Shown: positions 1-9,521, numbered from the stretch's first letter. The stretch: DNA of 64,000 nt from Oscillatoriophycideae cyanobacterium NC_groundwater_1537_Pr4_S-0.65um_50_18 (GCA_016208305.1 JACQYI010000027.1:1-64000), one strand, 5' to 3'. The notes: generated from the sequence alone by a model not told the origin. Made by a program: numbers and translations.

Positions 1-1
1 C

Positions 2-133
2 AAGACGCATGAAATCGCTGGAAGGATCTTTGATAATGAGTACAACTTAGCGAATGCCATCATTGAAGGCATGGAGAATCGCAGTCAACAAGGCGGGTGG
101 ACATCGGAGCGTCTTACGCTTAAATCCACCTAG
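2..133 (+). CDS. C-terminal end of an unidentified protein (5' truncated by window edge)
   Basis: An open frame runs from base 2 to a TAG at 131-133 and encodes 43 residues containing AGRIFDNEYNLANAIIEGME. I do not recognise the family. The next gene, on the opposite strand, has its stop codon directly abutting at 134, which supports this being a true gene end. No function can be assigned from a fragment this short. Confidence 0.4.
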   Translation, partial: KTHEIAGRIFDNEYNLANAIIEGMENRSQQGGWTSERLTLKST

Positions 134-424
134 CTACTTATCTTTAGGAGTTGCGCCTGTTGCCAACATTGCTCGAATCAACAATTCAATTGAAACTGAA
201 GCATCACCCTTCTCAGCTTTGGCAATCCGGGGTTGGCTGGAACCAATTTGAGAGGCGAGTTCGCTTTGAGTCATCATTTTTTGCCGACGATCCTTCAAGC
301 TGTTGCTAAGAGCCAGCTTGATTTCAACAAAGATAGTTTCTTCTGGCGTTAGTTCTAAAAAATCTGAAACTGTTCCCACTTTCCAGCCTTTAGATTCCAA
401 GCGTTCTTTTTTAGCCTGTTCCAT
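134..424 (-). CDS. XRE/HigA-type helix-turn-helix antitoxin
   Basis: A 96-residue protein with a Cro/C1-type helix-turn-helix in its C-terminal half: MTQSELASQIGSSQPRIAKA at about residues 51-70, followed by SIELLIRAMLATG. This arrangement is typical of HigA-like antitoxins encoded after a RelE/HigB (Gp49-type) toxin; such antitoxins bind the toxin and repress their own promoter. Upstream on the same strand, bases 429-521 encode only the last part of such a toxin, so the antitoxin appears to have lost its partner. It may persist as a solitary regulator. The ATG at 424 lies 4 bases after the toxin remnant's stop codon, which is normal toxin-antitoxin spacing. Confidence 0.7.
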   Translation of the reverse strand: MEQAKKERLESKGWKVGTVSDFLELTPEETIFVEIKLALSNSLKDRRQKMMTQSELASQIGSSQPRIAKAEKGDASVSIELLIRAMLATGATPKDK

Positions 425-428
425 TTCC

Positions 429-521
429 TTACTCCTGCTGATCAGTATCGTATTTGCTCAAGCGCTTTTTACAAACCTCAATCACGTTTTTAGGTGTTGT
501 TCTCGTTGGCAAATTGGCTGA
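429..521 (-). pseudogene. C-terminal remnant of a HigB/RelE (Gp49-like) toxin
   Basis: Reading leftward, the frame ending in TAA at 431-429 encodes about 29 residues including TPKNVIEVCKKRLSKY, which resembles the C-terminal helix of Gp49/HigB toxins (usual pattern KTPKxEIxxAxxRxxxY). An in-frame TGA at about 522-524 closes the frame, and I see no toxin N-terminus upstream. The remnant ends 4 bases before the antitoxin start. The family match is by eye on a short stretch, so moderate confidence only. Confidence 0.45.
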
Positions 522-753
522 TCAACAACTTTGGCATCGCTCCGTAAAATCAGATTAAGGCAGATTGAGAAAGACTATTCGCCATCTTGCGATCGCACTG
601 CAAGCACTTGTTAAAGGGTGATAATGGCATAGGATGAGAGATGAGATCGAATTGCTGAGAGAGACGATCGCGCAGAGAGCTATTGAAAAATAAGCATACT
701 TGATAATCAGTCAGCAGGATACAATGTGGTGCAATTGATTCAGCGATCGCTTA

Positions 754-1203
754 GTGAAAGTATATTTAGATACTAGTGCCTATAACCGACCCTTCGACGA
801 TCAAACCCAGCCGAAAATTTTTCTCGAATCGCAGGCAGTCGCTATCATTTTGCAGATGGTTGAGGCAGAAACTGTCGAGTTGGTCAGTTCTTGGGTGCTG
901 GAGTATGAAAATAGCCGTAACCCTTCTCTGATCAAGCAAGCTGCGATGAACCGTTATCTTCAGATGGCTGAATTGAGACAAGAAGTGGATGAGGTAATCC
1001 GTCAGAGAGCTGAGCAGTTGCAGCATAATGGAATTAAGGCGATCGATGCATTACATATTGCTTGCGCTGAAGCGGTTGGCAGTGACTATTTCATTACCTG
1101 TGATAAGCGCTTGATCAATCGATGTTCAACATTGACGATGAAAGTGATGAATCCAGTCGATTTTGTGTTGGAGGCAAATGACCATGATTCAAGTCAAGCG
1201 TGA
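754..1203 (+). CDS. PIN-domain protein, VapC-like ribonuclease toxin
   Basis: A 149-residue single-domain PIN protein. The acidic residues expected to bind Mg2+ in PIN nucleases are visible: D6 in KVYLDTSAY, E50 in WVLEYE, D98 in KAIDALHIACAE and D117 in ITCDKRL. PIN toxins cleave RNA, often tRNA or rRNA, when not bound by antitoxin. Translation starts at GTG 754; the next codons give the canonical PIN beta strand, so this start is secure. The small gene downstream overlaps its 3' end by 20 bp, suggesting co-translation and a partner role. Substrate unknown. Confidence 0.8.
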   Translation: MKVYLDTSAYNRPFDDQTQPKIFLESQAVAIILQMVEAETVELVSSWVLEYENSRNPSLIKQAAMNRYLQMAELRQEVDEVIRQRAEQLQHNGIKAIDALHIACAEAVGSDYFITCDKRLINRCSTLTMKVMNPVDFVLEANDHDSSQA

Positions 1204-1399
1204 GCAACAGGTTTTACAAGAAGGTTTGGAGATTCTGTTATCGAACATGGAGCCATCTCAAGTGGCTCGCTTTTGGGCAGCTTGTAATATAGGTAGCGGA
1301 GATTACCTTAAGCTTAAAGATGAACTTTTTGCTGAAGAATCAGTTGCAAGCTTGTACTCGAAAATTTTAGAGTTTCAAAAGTCAAAACGCGAAGCCTAG
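1184..1399 (+). CDS. small protein paired with the PIN toxin
   Basis: About 71 residues (MIQVKREQQVLQEGLEIL onward, ending FQKSKREA). It looks helical, with no recognisable DNA-binding motif. The start is placed at ATG 1184 because GGAGG at 1170-1174 lies 9 bases upstream; ATG 1178 is in frame but too close to it. The overlap with the PIN gene suggests it is the cognate antitoxin or an accessory factor, but its sequence does not match a VapB fold that I can recognise. Function is inferred from position only. Confidence 0.6.
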   Translation: MIQVKREQQVLQEGLEILLSNMEPSQVARFWAACNIGSGDYLKLKDELFAEESVASLYSKILEFQKSKREA

Positions 1400-1490
1400 G
1401 AAGTTTCTGCAAAAGAAATTGCCCTCAGTAGCCGATCGCCCCATGTTATCCAGCAGTAAGCATATCGCCCTATCCATCCAAGATTTTCCT

Positions 1491-2177
<687 letters not shown>

Positions 2178-2206
2178 TTTATAAGTGTGGAATCGTTCAC
2201 TGCAAT

Positions 2207-2324
2207 GCGATCGCTGTTTCCCTTTGCAGGTTCAGAGGGGGCGATAGCGCCAACATATTTTTCTCTCAAACGCGATCGCTCAGTAACATCAGGATTATGA
2301 CTGATTAAGAACGGTCTGCGATCG
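2207..2324 (+). repeat. 118-bp direct repeat, copy B (downstream of brnTA)
   Basis: Second copy of the sequence at 1491-1608, in the same orientation and 716 bp downstream. Differences include GATAGC in place of one GATCGC. It begins 29 bp after the brnA stop codon. Confidence 0.85.
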
Positions 2325-2461
2325 GATTGGAGAGGGTGGCGATCGAATGGGGAACTCTTAAAACCGAGATGCGATCGACTTTCATAGGATTTAAGAATTG
2401 AGAATTCAATTCTGCGGGATTTGGTGAGAGCGATCCGATTTGAACGCTGATTTATAACCTC

Positions 2462-3013
2462 ATGATCCCTTTACGCACCATAAAGTATGGCGACGCAGAA
2501 GTTCCTGTTATTGAGCGCTTCTGGAAAGTTGCCGAGCGTCTACCTTATCGCAAGACCTACAGCCTTAAACCTGGACAGCACTGGAAAGATGCGGGTGTAA
2601 CATCAAAACAATGGGAGTCTTACGTTCTTCTCGATGACGGTGAAGCGATTCCAGTCGGTGCGGCTATAGCGCGTGAGTTGCTTGCCGAAGGAGCTTCGTT
2701 TGCCGTGTTCACAGAACTCTGGGGCGGACTTGTTCTTGTTGATTCTGATTTAGTTTGTGTCCGAGAGGAAGGACAGATTCAAGAACTACTTGACATACTC
2801 CGAACGGATAATGGTGGTAATTTGGGCGGATTGCCAGATGCGATCGCCATTTTCCCTGATGGGCGTATTGCTATGCGAGAAGCGAAGAATATTGCGACAA
2901 AAGATCGGCTCAGTAGAAAACAACATGATTTTGCAAGTATTGCACAGAGACTATTGGGTGACAGACTCAACCTTACAGTCGTTGAATGGGGACGTTCCTT
3001 AAAGAGTGATTAA
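2462..3013 (+). CDS. orphan protein with PD-(D/E)XK nuclease-like C-terminus
   Basis: A 183-residue protein. Residues 124-155 contain LPDAIAIFPDGRIAMREAKN followed by DRLSRKQHDF. This gives the D126...E140-x-K142...Q154 layout of PD-(D/E)XK or VRR-NUC type nucleases. The N-terminal 100 residues are not recognised. No methylase, specificity subunit or helicase lies next to it, so it is an orphan rather than a visible restriction system. It sits in a toxin-antitoxin-rich accessory stretch, which fits a defence or mobile origin. The nuclease assignment rests on motif spacing and is an inference. Confidence 0.5.
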   Translation: MIPLRTIKYGDAEVPVIERFWKVAERLPYRKTYSLKPGQHWKDAGVTSKQWESYVLLDDGEAIPVGAAIARELLAEGASFAVFTELWGGLVLVDSDLVCVREEGQIQELLDILRTDNGGNLGGLPDAIAIFPDGRIAMREAKNIATKDRLSRKQHDFASIAQRLLGDRLNLTVVEWGRSLKSD

Positions 3014-3245
3014 AGAGTAGAGTGTGCAATGCCCACCCTAACTATGTCTCTTCACACTTGCCAAAAATTTGGTTTTACAATCTCGGCAGATAGCCTTAAT
3101 CCACGTAACGGCAAAATGTAGCGGTAGCAGACAACCTCGGCAACTCTACTAGCAGTTTTTGACCGTCTGCTGCCATGAAGTGTTGGGATGCTGGCTTGTA
3201 ATGCCATGTAACATAGTGGTGTAAGTTTCTGGATTAGATGCAGAA

Positions 3246-4175
3246 GTGGCAGAAGAAATTGATTTGATGAAGCTTGTTATTGAAGTAGATGATGAACTAA
3301 TCCAAGAACGAGTTGAACCCTTTCAACGTCCTTTAGCTGCATGTATGAGAATTGCACAGCGTTTACAACCTGGCAGCAGTTCCATGCTTCAGAGCGATCC
3401 ACTTTCCAACGCCGTTGATCACATATACAGCGAACTATACCGTCCGTCGGATCTTCATATGCCACCTATGCATGTAGGAGTATTTATGTTCCGGGATGTG
3501 TTCTTTCCTCTACAGATTCCACTAATTTTTGGCTCACCTGCGATCAACCCAGTTGATTTTTTAATAGATATATCTGAAATGCAGAAGGGATGGCTATTTA
3601 GTGATCAACGATCTGGCTTAGCTTTTTTTGATCAAGTCATTGATCTGATGGATTTTGTGTATGGACTTGATGATCTTGAACAAATAGGACAACTCCCAGA
3701 TAAAACAGTGGAGTGGTGGTATCTGGCAAAGCAACAACTTGAGGCAGCAGCAGCAACCGTATTAGGTTCATTTAATAAATATGCTGTAATTCAAAATTGT
3801 TGCATCTCGACAGAACTGCTACTGAAAGGTGCTCTTATGGCTAAAGGAATCGACGAGAAGACCTTGGCAAGCAAGAAACACGGCTACGGACACAACCTTG
3901 AAAACTTGGTAGACAAAACCGCTGAACAGTTGCCCAATTTTGATCGAGAGACTGTATTACTCATAGTTAAGCAGCTTCCAGACTATGTTAAAAGTCGGTA
4001 TGAAGCCAAAGACTTCTCACGGTTAGAGCTTGGAAGATTGTTGATGAATACCCAATTCATTGGTGGTGAAATTTTACGTCAGTTTTCCGATCGCGACTTT
4101 CGTTCGGACTTTACAACCACACCAGACGATACTTGGGATTTGACCCATCGAGTGTTCCCAAACCAAATAAAATGA
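3246..4175 (+). CDS. hypothetical protein with HEPN-like C-terminal region
   Basis: A 309-residue protein from GTG 3246 (ATG 3267 is an alternative). Residues 160-225 are helical: AKQQLEAAAATVLGSFNKYA, then a segment with S188-x-E190-LLLK194 and a later HGYGHNLENL. Ser-x-Glu-x-x-Leu-Lys followed by a His-rich loop resembles HEPN proteins, many of which are RNases or toxin/defence components. The classical R-x4-6-H catalytic motif is not clearly present, so it may be a non-catalytic HEPN. The N-terminal half has no recognised domain. It has no close neighbours. Confidence 0.5.
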   Translation: MAEEIDLMKLVIEVDDELIQERVEPFQRPLAACMRIAQRLQPGSSSMLQSDPLSNAVDHIYSELYRPSDLHMPPMHVGVFMFRDVFFPLQIPLIFGSPAINPVDFLIDISEMQKGWLFSDQRSGLAFFDQVIDLMDFVYGLDDLEQIGQLPDKTVEWWYLAKQQLEAAAATVLGSFNKYAVIQNCCISTELLLKGALMAKGIDEKTLASKKHGYGHNLENLVDKTAEQLPNFDRETVLLIVKQLPDYVKSRYEAKDFSRLELGRLLMNTQFIGGEILRQFSDRDFRSDFTTTPDDTWDLTHRVFPNQIK

Positions 4176-4490
4176 TGGGAGTCAGCAAGACCGTAGCTGT
4201 GAACGGATATCCTTGAACCACGTCTCTACAAAAATATAAAGCAGCCCAACTTCTTTATTTAGGGGGAAAGTCGCTGCATATCTCCCTAAATTTAGATGGA
4301 TTGCAAAAATTTCTTAGGAGCATGGATTAAATAAGGTGCAACGGTAGGGACGGGGTTAGCAAGTTATTGAGGAGACAGGCATAAAGCTATACACAAAACC
4401 CGCCCGTACAGAAAACTTTTATTTTATTGAATTCATGTTCTTTAGAACATTTTCAGATTTGAATTGGCGTGACACCTAAATCCATAGCAG
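4176..4490. other. intergenic spacer with a short palindrome
   Basis: No gene was found. A perfect 16-bp palindrome ATGTTCTTTAGAACAT lies at 4435-4450, about 40 bp beyond the stop codon of the minus-strand ribbon-helix-helix gene. It could be a weak terminator or a protein-binding site; the sequence alone does not decide. Confidence 0.4.
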
Positions 4491-4649
4491 CTACTTCCCT
4501 GCGCTCCCTTGCCTAACCTGTAGCGCCTCTCTCAGCAATTGCTCAATCACGAAGGTCAACGATCGCTGTTCCTTCTCTGCGATCGCCTCTAAATTCTCTC
4601 TTAAGTCATCTGGCAGATAGATACTTGTCTGACGCTTTTTTGTAGTCAT
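4491..4649 (-). CDS. small ribbon-helix-helix (CopG/Arc-like) protein
   Basis: 52 residues beginning MTTKKRQTSIYLPDDLREN and continuing LEAIAEKEQRSLTFVIEQLL. A basic beta strand (RQTSIYLP) followed by two helices is the standard ribbon-helix-helix layout, as in antitoxins and plasmid copy-control repressors. It is divergent from a 41-residue gene, with a 26-bp near-palindrome at 4713-4738 and a GCTCTA-N9-TAGAGC inverted repeat at 4655-4675 just upstream of its own start. Both look like operators for an autoregulated dimer. Whether it is an antitoxin is unknown, since no toxin is seen. Confidence 0.7.
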   Translation of the reverse strand: MTTKKRQTSIYLPDDLRENLEAIAEKEQRSLTFVIEQLLREALQVRQGSAGK

Positions 4650-4654
4650 AGCCC

Positions 4655-4675
4655 GCTCTAAAGCCAATCTAGAGC
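4655..4675. promoter_or_regulatory. inverted repeat GCTCTA-N9-TAGAGC, putative operator
   Basis: Perfect 6-bp half-sites separated by 9 bp lie 6 bp upstream of the ribbon-helix-helix start codon. The position fits autorepression by that protein. No binding data. Confidence 0.4.
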
Positions 4676-4712
4676 AATGTTAAGCGAGCTATTGCGTATT
4701 AGGGTAATCTAC

Positions 4713-4738
4713 TCTAGATTAGATCAGATTAAACTAGA
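4713..4738. promoter_or_regulatory. 26-bp near-perfect palindrome in a divergent promoter region
   Basis: Outer arms TCTAG/CTAGA and inner TTA/TAA, ATC/GAT match their reverse complement at most positions. It sits between the ribbon-helix-helix gene (minus) and the 41-residue gene (plus), 19 bp before the latter's ATG, as expected of a shared operator. Confidence 0.45.
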
Positions 4739-4756
4739 CTATTGAGGTAATGGCTC

Positions 4757-4882
4757 ATGGTTATGCTTTCTGATGATGAGATCGCTTTGCTCAAGGCGAT
4801 CCTTACGGCTCTGCGGGGAATCAAAGTTCGGGATATCGACAAAGCCCTCGTGATTTTGTCCAAGGCAGAACGACGGCTCTGA
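4757..4882 (+). CDS. 41-residue hypothetical protein, divergent from the ribbon-helix-helix gene
   Basis: Encodes MVMLSDDEIALLKAILTALR then GIKVRDIDKALVILSKAERRL. It starts at ATG 4757 (ATG 4763 also possible); GAGGTAA lies 5-11 bases upstream. The predicted product is two charged helices. It shares a palindromic divergent promoter region with the ribbon-helix-helix gene, so it is probably expressed and regulated with it. No family was recognised. Confidence 0.5.
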   Translation: MVMLSDDEIALLKAILTALRGIKVRDIDKALVILSKAERRL

Positions 4883-4929
4883 TCGTTCTCACGGCTGAAA
4901 GGGGCGCGTTAAGGCAATGTCCAACCGCA

Positions 4930-5015
4930 TAAAACCGCCCCCTACATCCCCCAATTCTGGGGGACTGTGAGCAAAACCGGGTCGAAAGTCCCCAGAATTG
5001 GGGGATTAGGGGGCA
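4930..5015. repeat. inverted-repeat element (MITE-like, CCCCCAATTCTGGGGG type)
   Basis: The left arm CCCCCTACATCCCCCAATTC plus TGGGGGACT faces a right arm AGTCCCCAGAATTGGGGGAT then TAGGGGGC, with about 25 bp between. Elements with TCCCCCAATTCTGGGGGA arms are dispersed in many cyanobacterial genomes and are probably non-autonomous. It lies 160 bp upstream of the metH start chosen here, and an open frame through its right arm gives a spurious N-terminal extension of metH. Confidence 0.65.
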
Positions 5016-5175
5016 GATGCAGAAAATTCAACTCCTCTTAGTTAGACCCCAGATAGCCCCTAGAACTCTACAAAACATCTGCCAGAGTCAGTCAAAAAGC
5101 TTCAACAGGCTTCTGCAATACGTTAGAGTGATTTCTATTAAGTCTCAGGCTACAAGCCGTTACAGCGCTCCAGTT

Positions 5176-8100
5176 ATGAACCCTACCTTCCTCGATCGCC
5201 TCCATAGTCCAGAGCGTCCCGTCCTTGTGTTCGATGGCGCAATGGGCACCAACCTTCAGGTACAAGACCTGACTGCCGAAGATTTTGGCGGCGCTGAGTA
5301 TGAAGGGTGTAACGAATACTTAGTCGTCACCAAGCCCGAAGCCGTTGAAAAAGTCCATTGCGACTTTTTAGCAGCAGGAGCCGACGTCATTGAAACAGAT
5401 ACCTTTGGCGCAGCCTCGATCGTCCTGGCAGAATATGACTTGAGCGATCGCGCCTACGAGCTAAATAAGCTGGCGGCAGAGCTGGCAAAGCGCTGCACAG
5501 CAAAATTCTCCACCCCCGAAAAGCCCAGATTTGTGGCGGGTTCCATCGGGCCAACAACCAAGCTGCCAACTCTGGGGCATATCGACTACGACACCATGAA
5601 AGCCTCCTTTGTCGAGCAGGCGCAGGGGCTATATGACGGAGGCGTAGACCTGTTCTTGGTCGAAACCTGTCAAGATGTCCTGCAAATCAAGGCAGCCTTA
5701 AACGCGATCGAAGAAGTGTTTACCGAGAAGGGCGATCGCCGTCCCCTCATGGTGTCGGTGACAATGGAGCTTCAGGGCACCATGCTGGTCGGCTCCGATG
5801 TCAGCGCCATGCTCAGCATTTTGGAGCCTTACCCGATCGATATCCTGGGGCTAAACTGCGCCACAGGGCCCGATCGCATGGCAGAACATATTCAATATCT
5901 GTCGCAGCATTCGCCCTTCGTCATTTCCTGTATCCCCAATGCCGGAATTCCGGAGAACGTCGGCGGTCATGCCCATTACAAGCTGACCCCCATAGAGCTA
6001 AGAATGGCGCTGCTGCGCTTCGTCGAAGACTTGGGCGTGCAGGTGATTGGCGGCTGCTGCGGCACAAGACCCGATCACATCCAGCAGCTCGCCGAACTCG
6101 CGCCGACGCTTCAGCCCAAAGACCGCCCGGTACGCATTCCCCGCTGGGAGCTAAACGGCAGTGCCGACTCTCTCGATCCGCGTCCGGCGTTGCAATACCC
6201 TCCGGCGGCGGCCTCCCTCTACTCTGCCCAGCCCTACGACCAAGACAACTCTTTTCTGATCATTGGCGAACGGCTCAACGCCAGCGGCTCCAAAAAATGC
6301 CGAGAGTTGCTGAATGCCGAAGATTGGGATGGGCTGGTGGCTCTGGCGCGATCGCAGGTGCGAGAAGGGGCGCATGTTTTGGATGTCAACGTGGACTATG
6401 TCGGACGAGATGGCGTTAGAGATATGCGCGAACTCGTGTCTCGCCTCGTTACCAACGTTACCCTGCCGCTGATGCTCGACTCGACCGAGTGGCAAAAGAT
6501 GGAGGCAGGCTTGAAGGTGGCTGGCGGCAAATGTCTGCTCAACTCCACCAACTACGAAGATGGCGACGATCGCTTCTTTAAGGTGCTAGAGCTAGCCAAG
6601 CAGTATGGGGCAGGGATTGTAGTCGGGACGATCGATGAAGATGGCATGGCGCGTACCGCCGAAAAGAAGTTTCAGATTGCCCAACGCGCCTATCGAGATG
6701 CGCTGGAATACGGCATTCCGGCTCACGAAATCTTCTACGATACTCTGGCATTGCCGATCTCAACCGGAATCGAAGAAGACCGAGCCAACGGCAAAGCCAC
6801 GATCGACTCCATTCGTATGATCCGCGAACACCTGCCGGGGGTGCATATTGTCCTGGGGGTTTCCAATATCTCTTTTGGGCTGAGTCCGGCAACCCGCATG
6901 GCGCTGAACTCCATGTTCTTGCATGAGGCAACGCAGGCAGGTATGGATGCGGCGATCGTCAGTGCCGCCAAAATTTTGCCCCTAGCCAAAATCGATCCCA
7001 AACATCAAGAAGTTTGTCGGCAGCTGATCTACGACGAGCGGCGATTTGATGGCGATATTTGTAGCTACGACCCGCTAATGGAGCTGACCAAGCTGTTTGA
7101 AGGCGTTTCGGCCAAAGAAGCGCGATCGAGTGGGTCAATTACCGATTTGGCGATCGAAGAGCGCTTAAAGCGCCACATCATCGATGGTGAACGGATTGGG
7201 CTAGAGGATGCCCTGAAGCTGGCCTTAGAGCAGTATCCGCCGCTGACGATCATCAATACTTTCTTGCTCGACGGCATGAAGGTAGTGGGCGAACTCTTCG
7301 GCTCCGGACAGATGCAGTTGCCCTTTGTCTTGCAGTCTGCCGAAACCATGAAATCGGCGGTCGCCTTCCTAGAGCCGTTCATGGAAAAAGAGGATTCTAA
7401 CCAATCCAAAGGCGTTTTCTTGATTGCCACCGTCAAAGGGGATGTGCATGACATCGGCAAAAATCTGGTAGACATCATCCTCACCAACAATGGCTACAAG
7501 GTGATTAACCTGGGCATCAAGCAACCTGTGGATAACATTATCGAAGCCTACGAGCAGCACAAGGTAGACTGCATTGCCATGAGCGGGCTGCTGGTGAAAT
7601 CAACGGCTTTCATGAAAGAAAACCTGGCGGTGTTTAACCAGCGCGGCATCACCGTACCCGTAATTCTAGGCGGTGCGGCACTCACGCCCAAATTTGTCTA
7701 TGAGGATTGCCAGAACACCTACAAAGGCCGCGTCATCTACGGCAAAGATGCCTTCTCGGATTTGCATTTCATGGACAAGCTGATGCCCGCTAAGCAGTCA
7801 GAAAACTGGGATGATCTGAAGGGTTTCTTGGATGAAGCAGCGGATTCGGAGGCGATCGCCATCGAAGAAACGGTAGAGACTCCCCCTCAGCCGATCGCTG
7901 AGCCATTGCCAGAAGACACACGGCGATCGGATGCCGTCAGCCTGGACATTGTGCGTCCAGTGCCGCCCTTCTGGGGTACTCAGATCTTGCAGCCCCAAGA
8001 CATCCCGATCGAAGAGCTGTTTTGGCATCTCGACTTGCAGGCGTTAATTGCCGGACAGTGGCAGTTCCGCAAGCCCAAGGAGCAGTCCCGTGAAGACTAT

Positions 8101-8775
8101 GACGCTTTCCTGCAAGCCAAGGTTTACCCGGTTTTAGAAGAGTGGAAGCAGCGCATCGTCAGCGAGAATTTGCTGCATCCGCAGGCGGTTTACGGCTATT
8201 TCCCCTGCATCTCGGAAGGGAACTCGCTGCATATTTACCATGCGCCAACGCCTCCGCTGGCAGAACCCAGAACCACGTTCAGCTTCCCTCGGCAGCGATC
8301 GCTCCGGCGGCTCTGCATTGCCGATTTCTTCCAGCCCAAAGAGGCTTTCGAGTCGGGCGGGGCGATCGATGTCTTCCCGATGCAGGCGGTAACAATGGGC
8401 GAGGTGGCGACCCAGTTTGCCAAGACGCTGTTCGAGTCAAATCAATATACCGACTACCTCTATTTCCACGGCTTGGCAGTGCAAATGGCGGAAGCCCTGG
8501 CAGAATGGACTCACGCCCGAATTCGACGAGAGCTGGGCTTTGGCGACCAGGAACCCAACAATATTCGAGATATGCTGGCGCAGCGCTATCAAGGCTCACG
8601 GTATAGCTTTGGCTATCCGGCTTGCCCCAATATGCAAGACCAGTACAAACAGCTCGACCTGCTAGAGGCGCAGCGCATTGGCTTGTATATGGACGAAAGC
8701 GAGCAGATTTATCCAGAGCAGTCCACGACGGCCATCGTCGCTTACCATCCTGCCGCGAAGTATTTTAGCGCCTAG
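5176..8775 (+). CDS. metH: cobalamin-dependent methionine synthase
   Basis: About 1199 residues, the usual length for MetH, which transfers a methyl group from methyltetrahydrofolate via cobalamin to homocysteine. Domains in order: a homocysteine-binding barrel with Zn ligands C228 (GLNCATGP) and C294-C295 (GGCCGT), a pterin-binding barrel ([13 protein letters not shown] onward), a B12 domain with DVHDIGKN (H758 is the lower cobalt ligand), and a C-terminal SAM-binding reactivation domain ending [11 protein letters not shown] and GLYMDES. ATG 5176 is chosen because [20 protein letters not shown] begins the conserved fold; an in-frame ATG at 5017 would add 53 unrelated residues that start at the edge of a repeat element. 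A strong hairpin follows the gene. Confidence 0.95.
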   Translation: MNPTFLDRLHSPERPVLVFDGAMGTNLQVQDLTAEDFGGAEYEGCNEYLVVTKPEAVEKVHCDFLAAGADVIETDTFGAASIVLAEYDLSDRAYELNKLAAELAKRCTAKFSTPEKPRFVAGSIGPTTKLPTLGHIDYDTMKASFVEQAQGLYDGGVDLFLVETCQDVLQIKAALNAIEEVFTEKGDRRPLMVSVTMELQGTMLVGSDVSAMLSILEPYPIDILGLNCATGPDRMAEHIQYLSQHSPFVISCIPNAGIPENVGGHAHYKLTPIELRMALLRFVEDLGVQVIGGCCGTRPDHIQQLAELAPTLQPKDRPVRIPRWELNGSADSLDPRPALQYPPAAASLYSAQPYDQDNSFLIIGERLNASGSKKCRELLNAEDWDGLVALARSQVREGAHVLDVNVDYVGRDGVRDMRELVSRLVTNVTLPLMLDSTEWQKMEAGLKVAGGKCLLNSTNYEDGDDRFFKVLELAKQYGAGIVVGTIDEDGMARTAEKKFQIAQRAYRDALEYGIPAHEIFYDTLALPISTGIEEDRANGKATIDSIRMIREHLPGVHIVLGVSNISFGLSPATRMALNSMFLHEATQAGMDAAIVSAAKILPLAKIDPKHQEVCRQLIYDERRFDGDICSYDPLMELTKLFEGVSAKEARSSGSITDLAIEERLKRHIIDGERIGLEDALKLALEQYPPLTIINTFLLDGMKVVGELFGSGQMQLPFVLQSAETMKSAVAFLEPFMEKEDSNQSKGVFLIATVKGDVHDIGKNLVDIILTNNGYKVINLGIKQPVDNIIEAYEQHKVDCIAMSGLLVKSTAFMKENLAVFNQRGITVPVILGGAALTPKFVYEDCQNTYKGRVIYGKDAFSDLHFMDKLMPAKQSENWDDLKGFLDEAADSEAIAIEETVETPPQPIAEPLPEDTRRSDAVSLDIVRPVPPFWGTQILQPQDIPIEELFWHLDLQALIAGQWQFRKPKEQSREDYDAFLQAKVYPVLEEWKQRIVSENLLHPQAVYGYFPCISEGNSLHIYHAPTPPLAEPRTTFSFPRQRSLRRLCIADFFQPKEAFESGGAIDVFPMQAVTMGEVATQFAKTLFESNQYTDYLYFHGLAVQMAEALAEWTHARIRRELGFGDQEPNNIRDMLAQRYQGSRYSFGYPACPNMQDQYKQLDLLEAQRIGLYMDESEQIYPEQSTTAIVAYHPAAKYFSA

Positions 8776-8794
8776 CGCAAGCTGATTAAAACCA

Positions 8795-8841
8795 GATTGT
8801 TATTTGAAAGCCGCGCTCCGCGCGGCTTTCAAATAACAATC
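8795..8841. terminator. bidirectional hairpin terminator between metH and the CHRD gene
   Basis: A perfect 21-bp stem (8795-8815 with 8821-8841) encloses a 5-bp loop. It lies between convergent genes, 20 bp after the metH stop and 24 bp beyond the CHRD-gene stop. AT-rich outer arms supply T runs in both directions. Confidence 0.8.
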
Positions 8842-8864
8842 AACACCTTAAACCGGAGTGACTT

Positions 8865-9521
8865 TTAGTAGGGCTGTAAAATCCCGCGTAGTTCACCTCC
8901 ACGGTTCTTTTTAGTGTGAATATCCACATACAATTTGCCGCTTGAGAGCTGTTCTAACTGTTCGTTCGTTAGAGTGTAATCTCCAGCAAATCGACCGCTC
9001 GTCTCATCCGTCGGACTCACCTCTAAAGCATACTGAAACGGCCCATTGGCATTCGGTTCGCCCTGATGGATGTGGATACCTGAGTTGACGTTTGGATTAG
9101 GAGGCGTCACTGGATCGGTTGCAAAGTCACGCAAGGCACTCGACAAATTGCTAAAGTCTCCCCGTAGGATCAAGCGATCGCCTACTAACACAGCACCAGC
9201 GGCTCCAAAAGCTGAAGTTGCAGGAGTCGAGGGGACGACATCGTTCTTGGTCAAAACCGCAACATAGCGCGTGAATGAGCCAGCGGATGCACCCTGAGCC
9301 ATGAGAGCAGAGTCAGCTTCACGCAAGTTCGCCATCAAATACGGCTCGATCGCGCTCAAATCGGCAATGGGCTGCGGCATTTGGGAAGAGCTAGCGGCAG
9401 ATTCACCGTTCAGCCACTCGGCTACAGGGTTACTTAAAGATGGGGCGGAGGAAATCCCGATCAGAAATACGCAGGTAACCAGGCTCAGAATGGCACTGTA
9501 CAACATCCGTCTTACTGTCAT
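8865..9521 (-). CDS. secreted CHRD-domain protein
   Basis: About 218 residues. The N-terminus MTVRRMLYSAILSLVTCVFL is a basic plus hydrophobic signal peptide. A CHRD (chordin-like) domain covers roughly residues 85-215, with HIHQGEPNANGPFQYAL and LSSGKLYVDIHTKKNRGGEL, the conserved His-rich beta-sandwich strands; it ends GILQPY. Bacterial CHRD proteins are exported and of unknown function. ATG 9521 is preferred over an upstream in-frame TTG (9536) because it begins the signal peptide and GAGAAG lies 5 bases upstream. Confidence 0.82.
   Translation of the reverse strand: MTVRRMLYSAILSLVTCVFLIGISSAPSLSNPVAEWLNGESAASSSQMPQPIADLSAIEPYLMANLREADSALMAQGASAGSFTRYVAVLTKNDVVPSTPATSAFGAAGAVLVGDRLILRGDFSNLSSALRDFATDPVTPPNPNVNSGIHIHQGEPNANGPFQYALEVSPTDETSGRFAGDYTLTNEQLEQLSSGKLYVDIHTKKNRGGELRGILQPY

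Noticed and set aside
5017-5175. In-frame N-terminal extension of MetH
   Set aside because: It starts at the edge of a dispersed inverted-repeat element, has composition unlike MetH N-termini, and the conserved fold starts at 5176.
4883-5175. Possible cobalamin riboswitch before metH
   Set aside because: The main structure is the dispersed CCCCCAATTC inverted repeat; no B12-box sequence seen.
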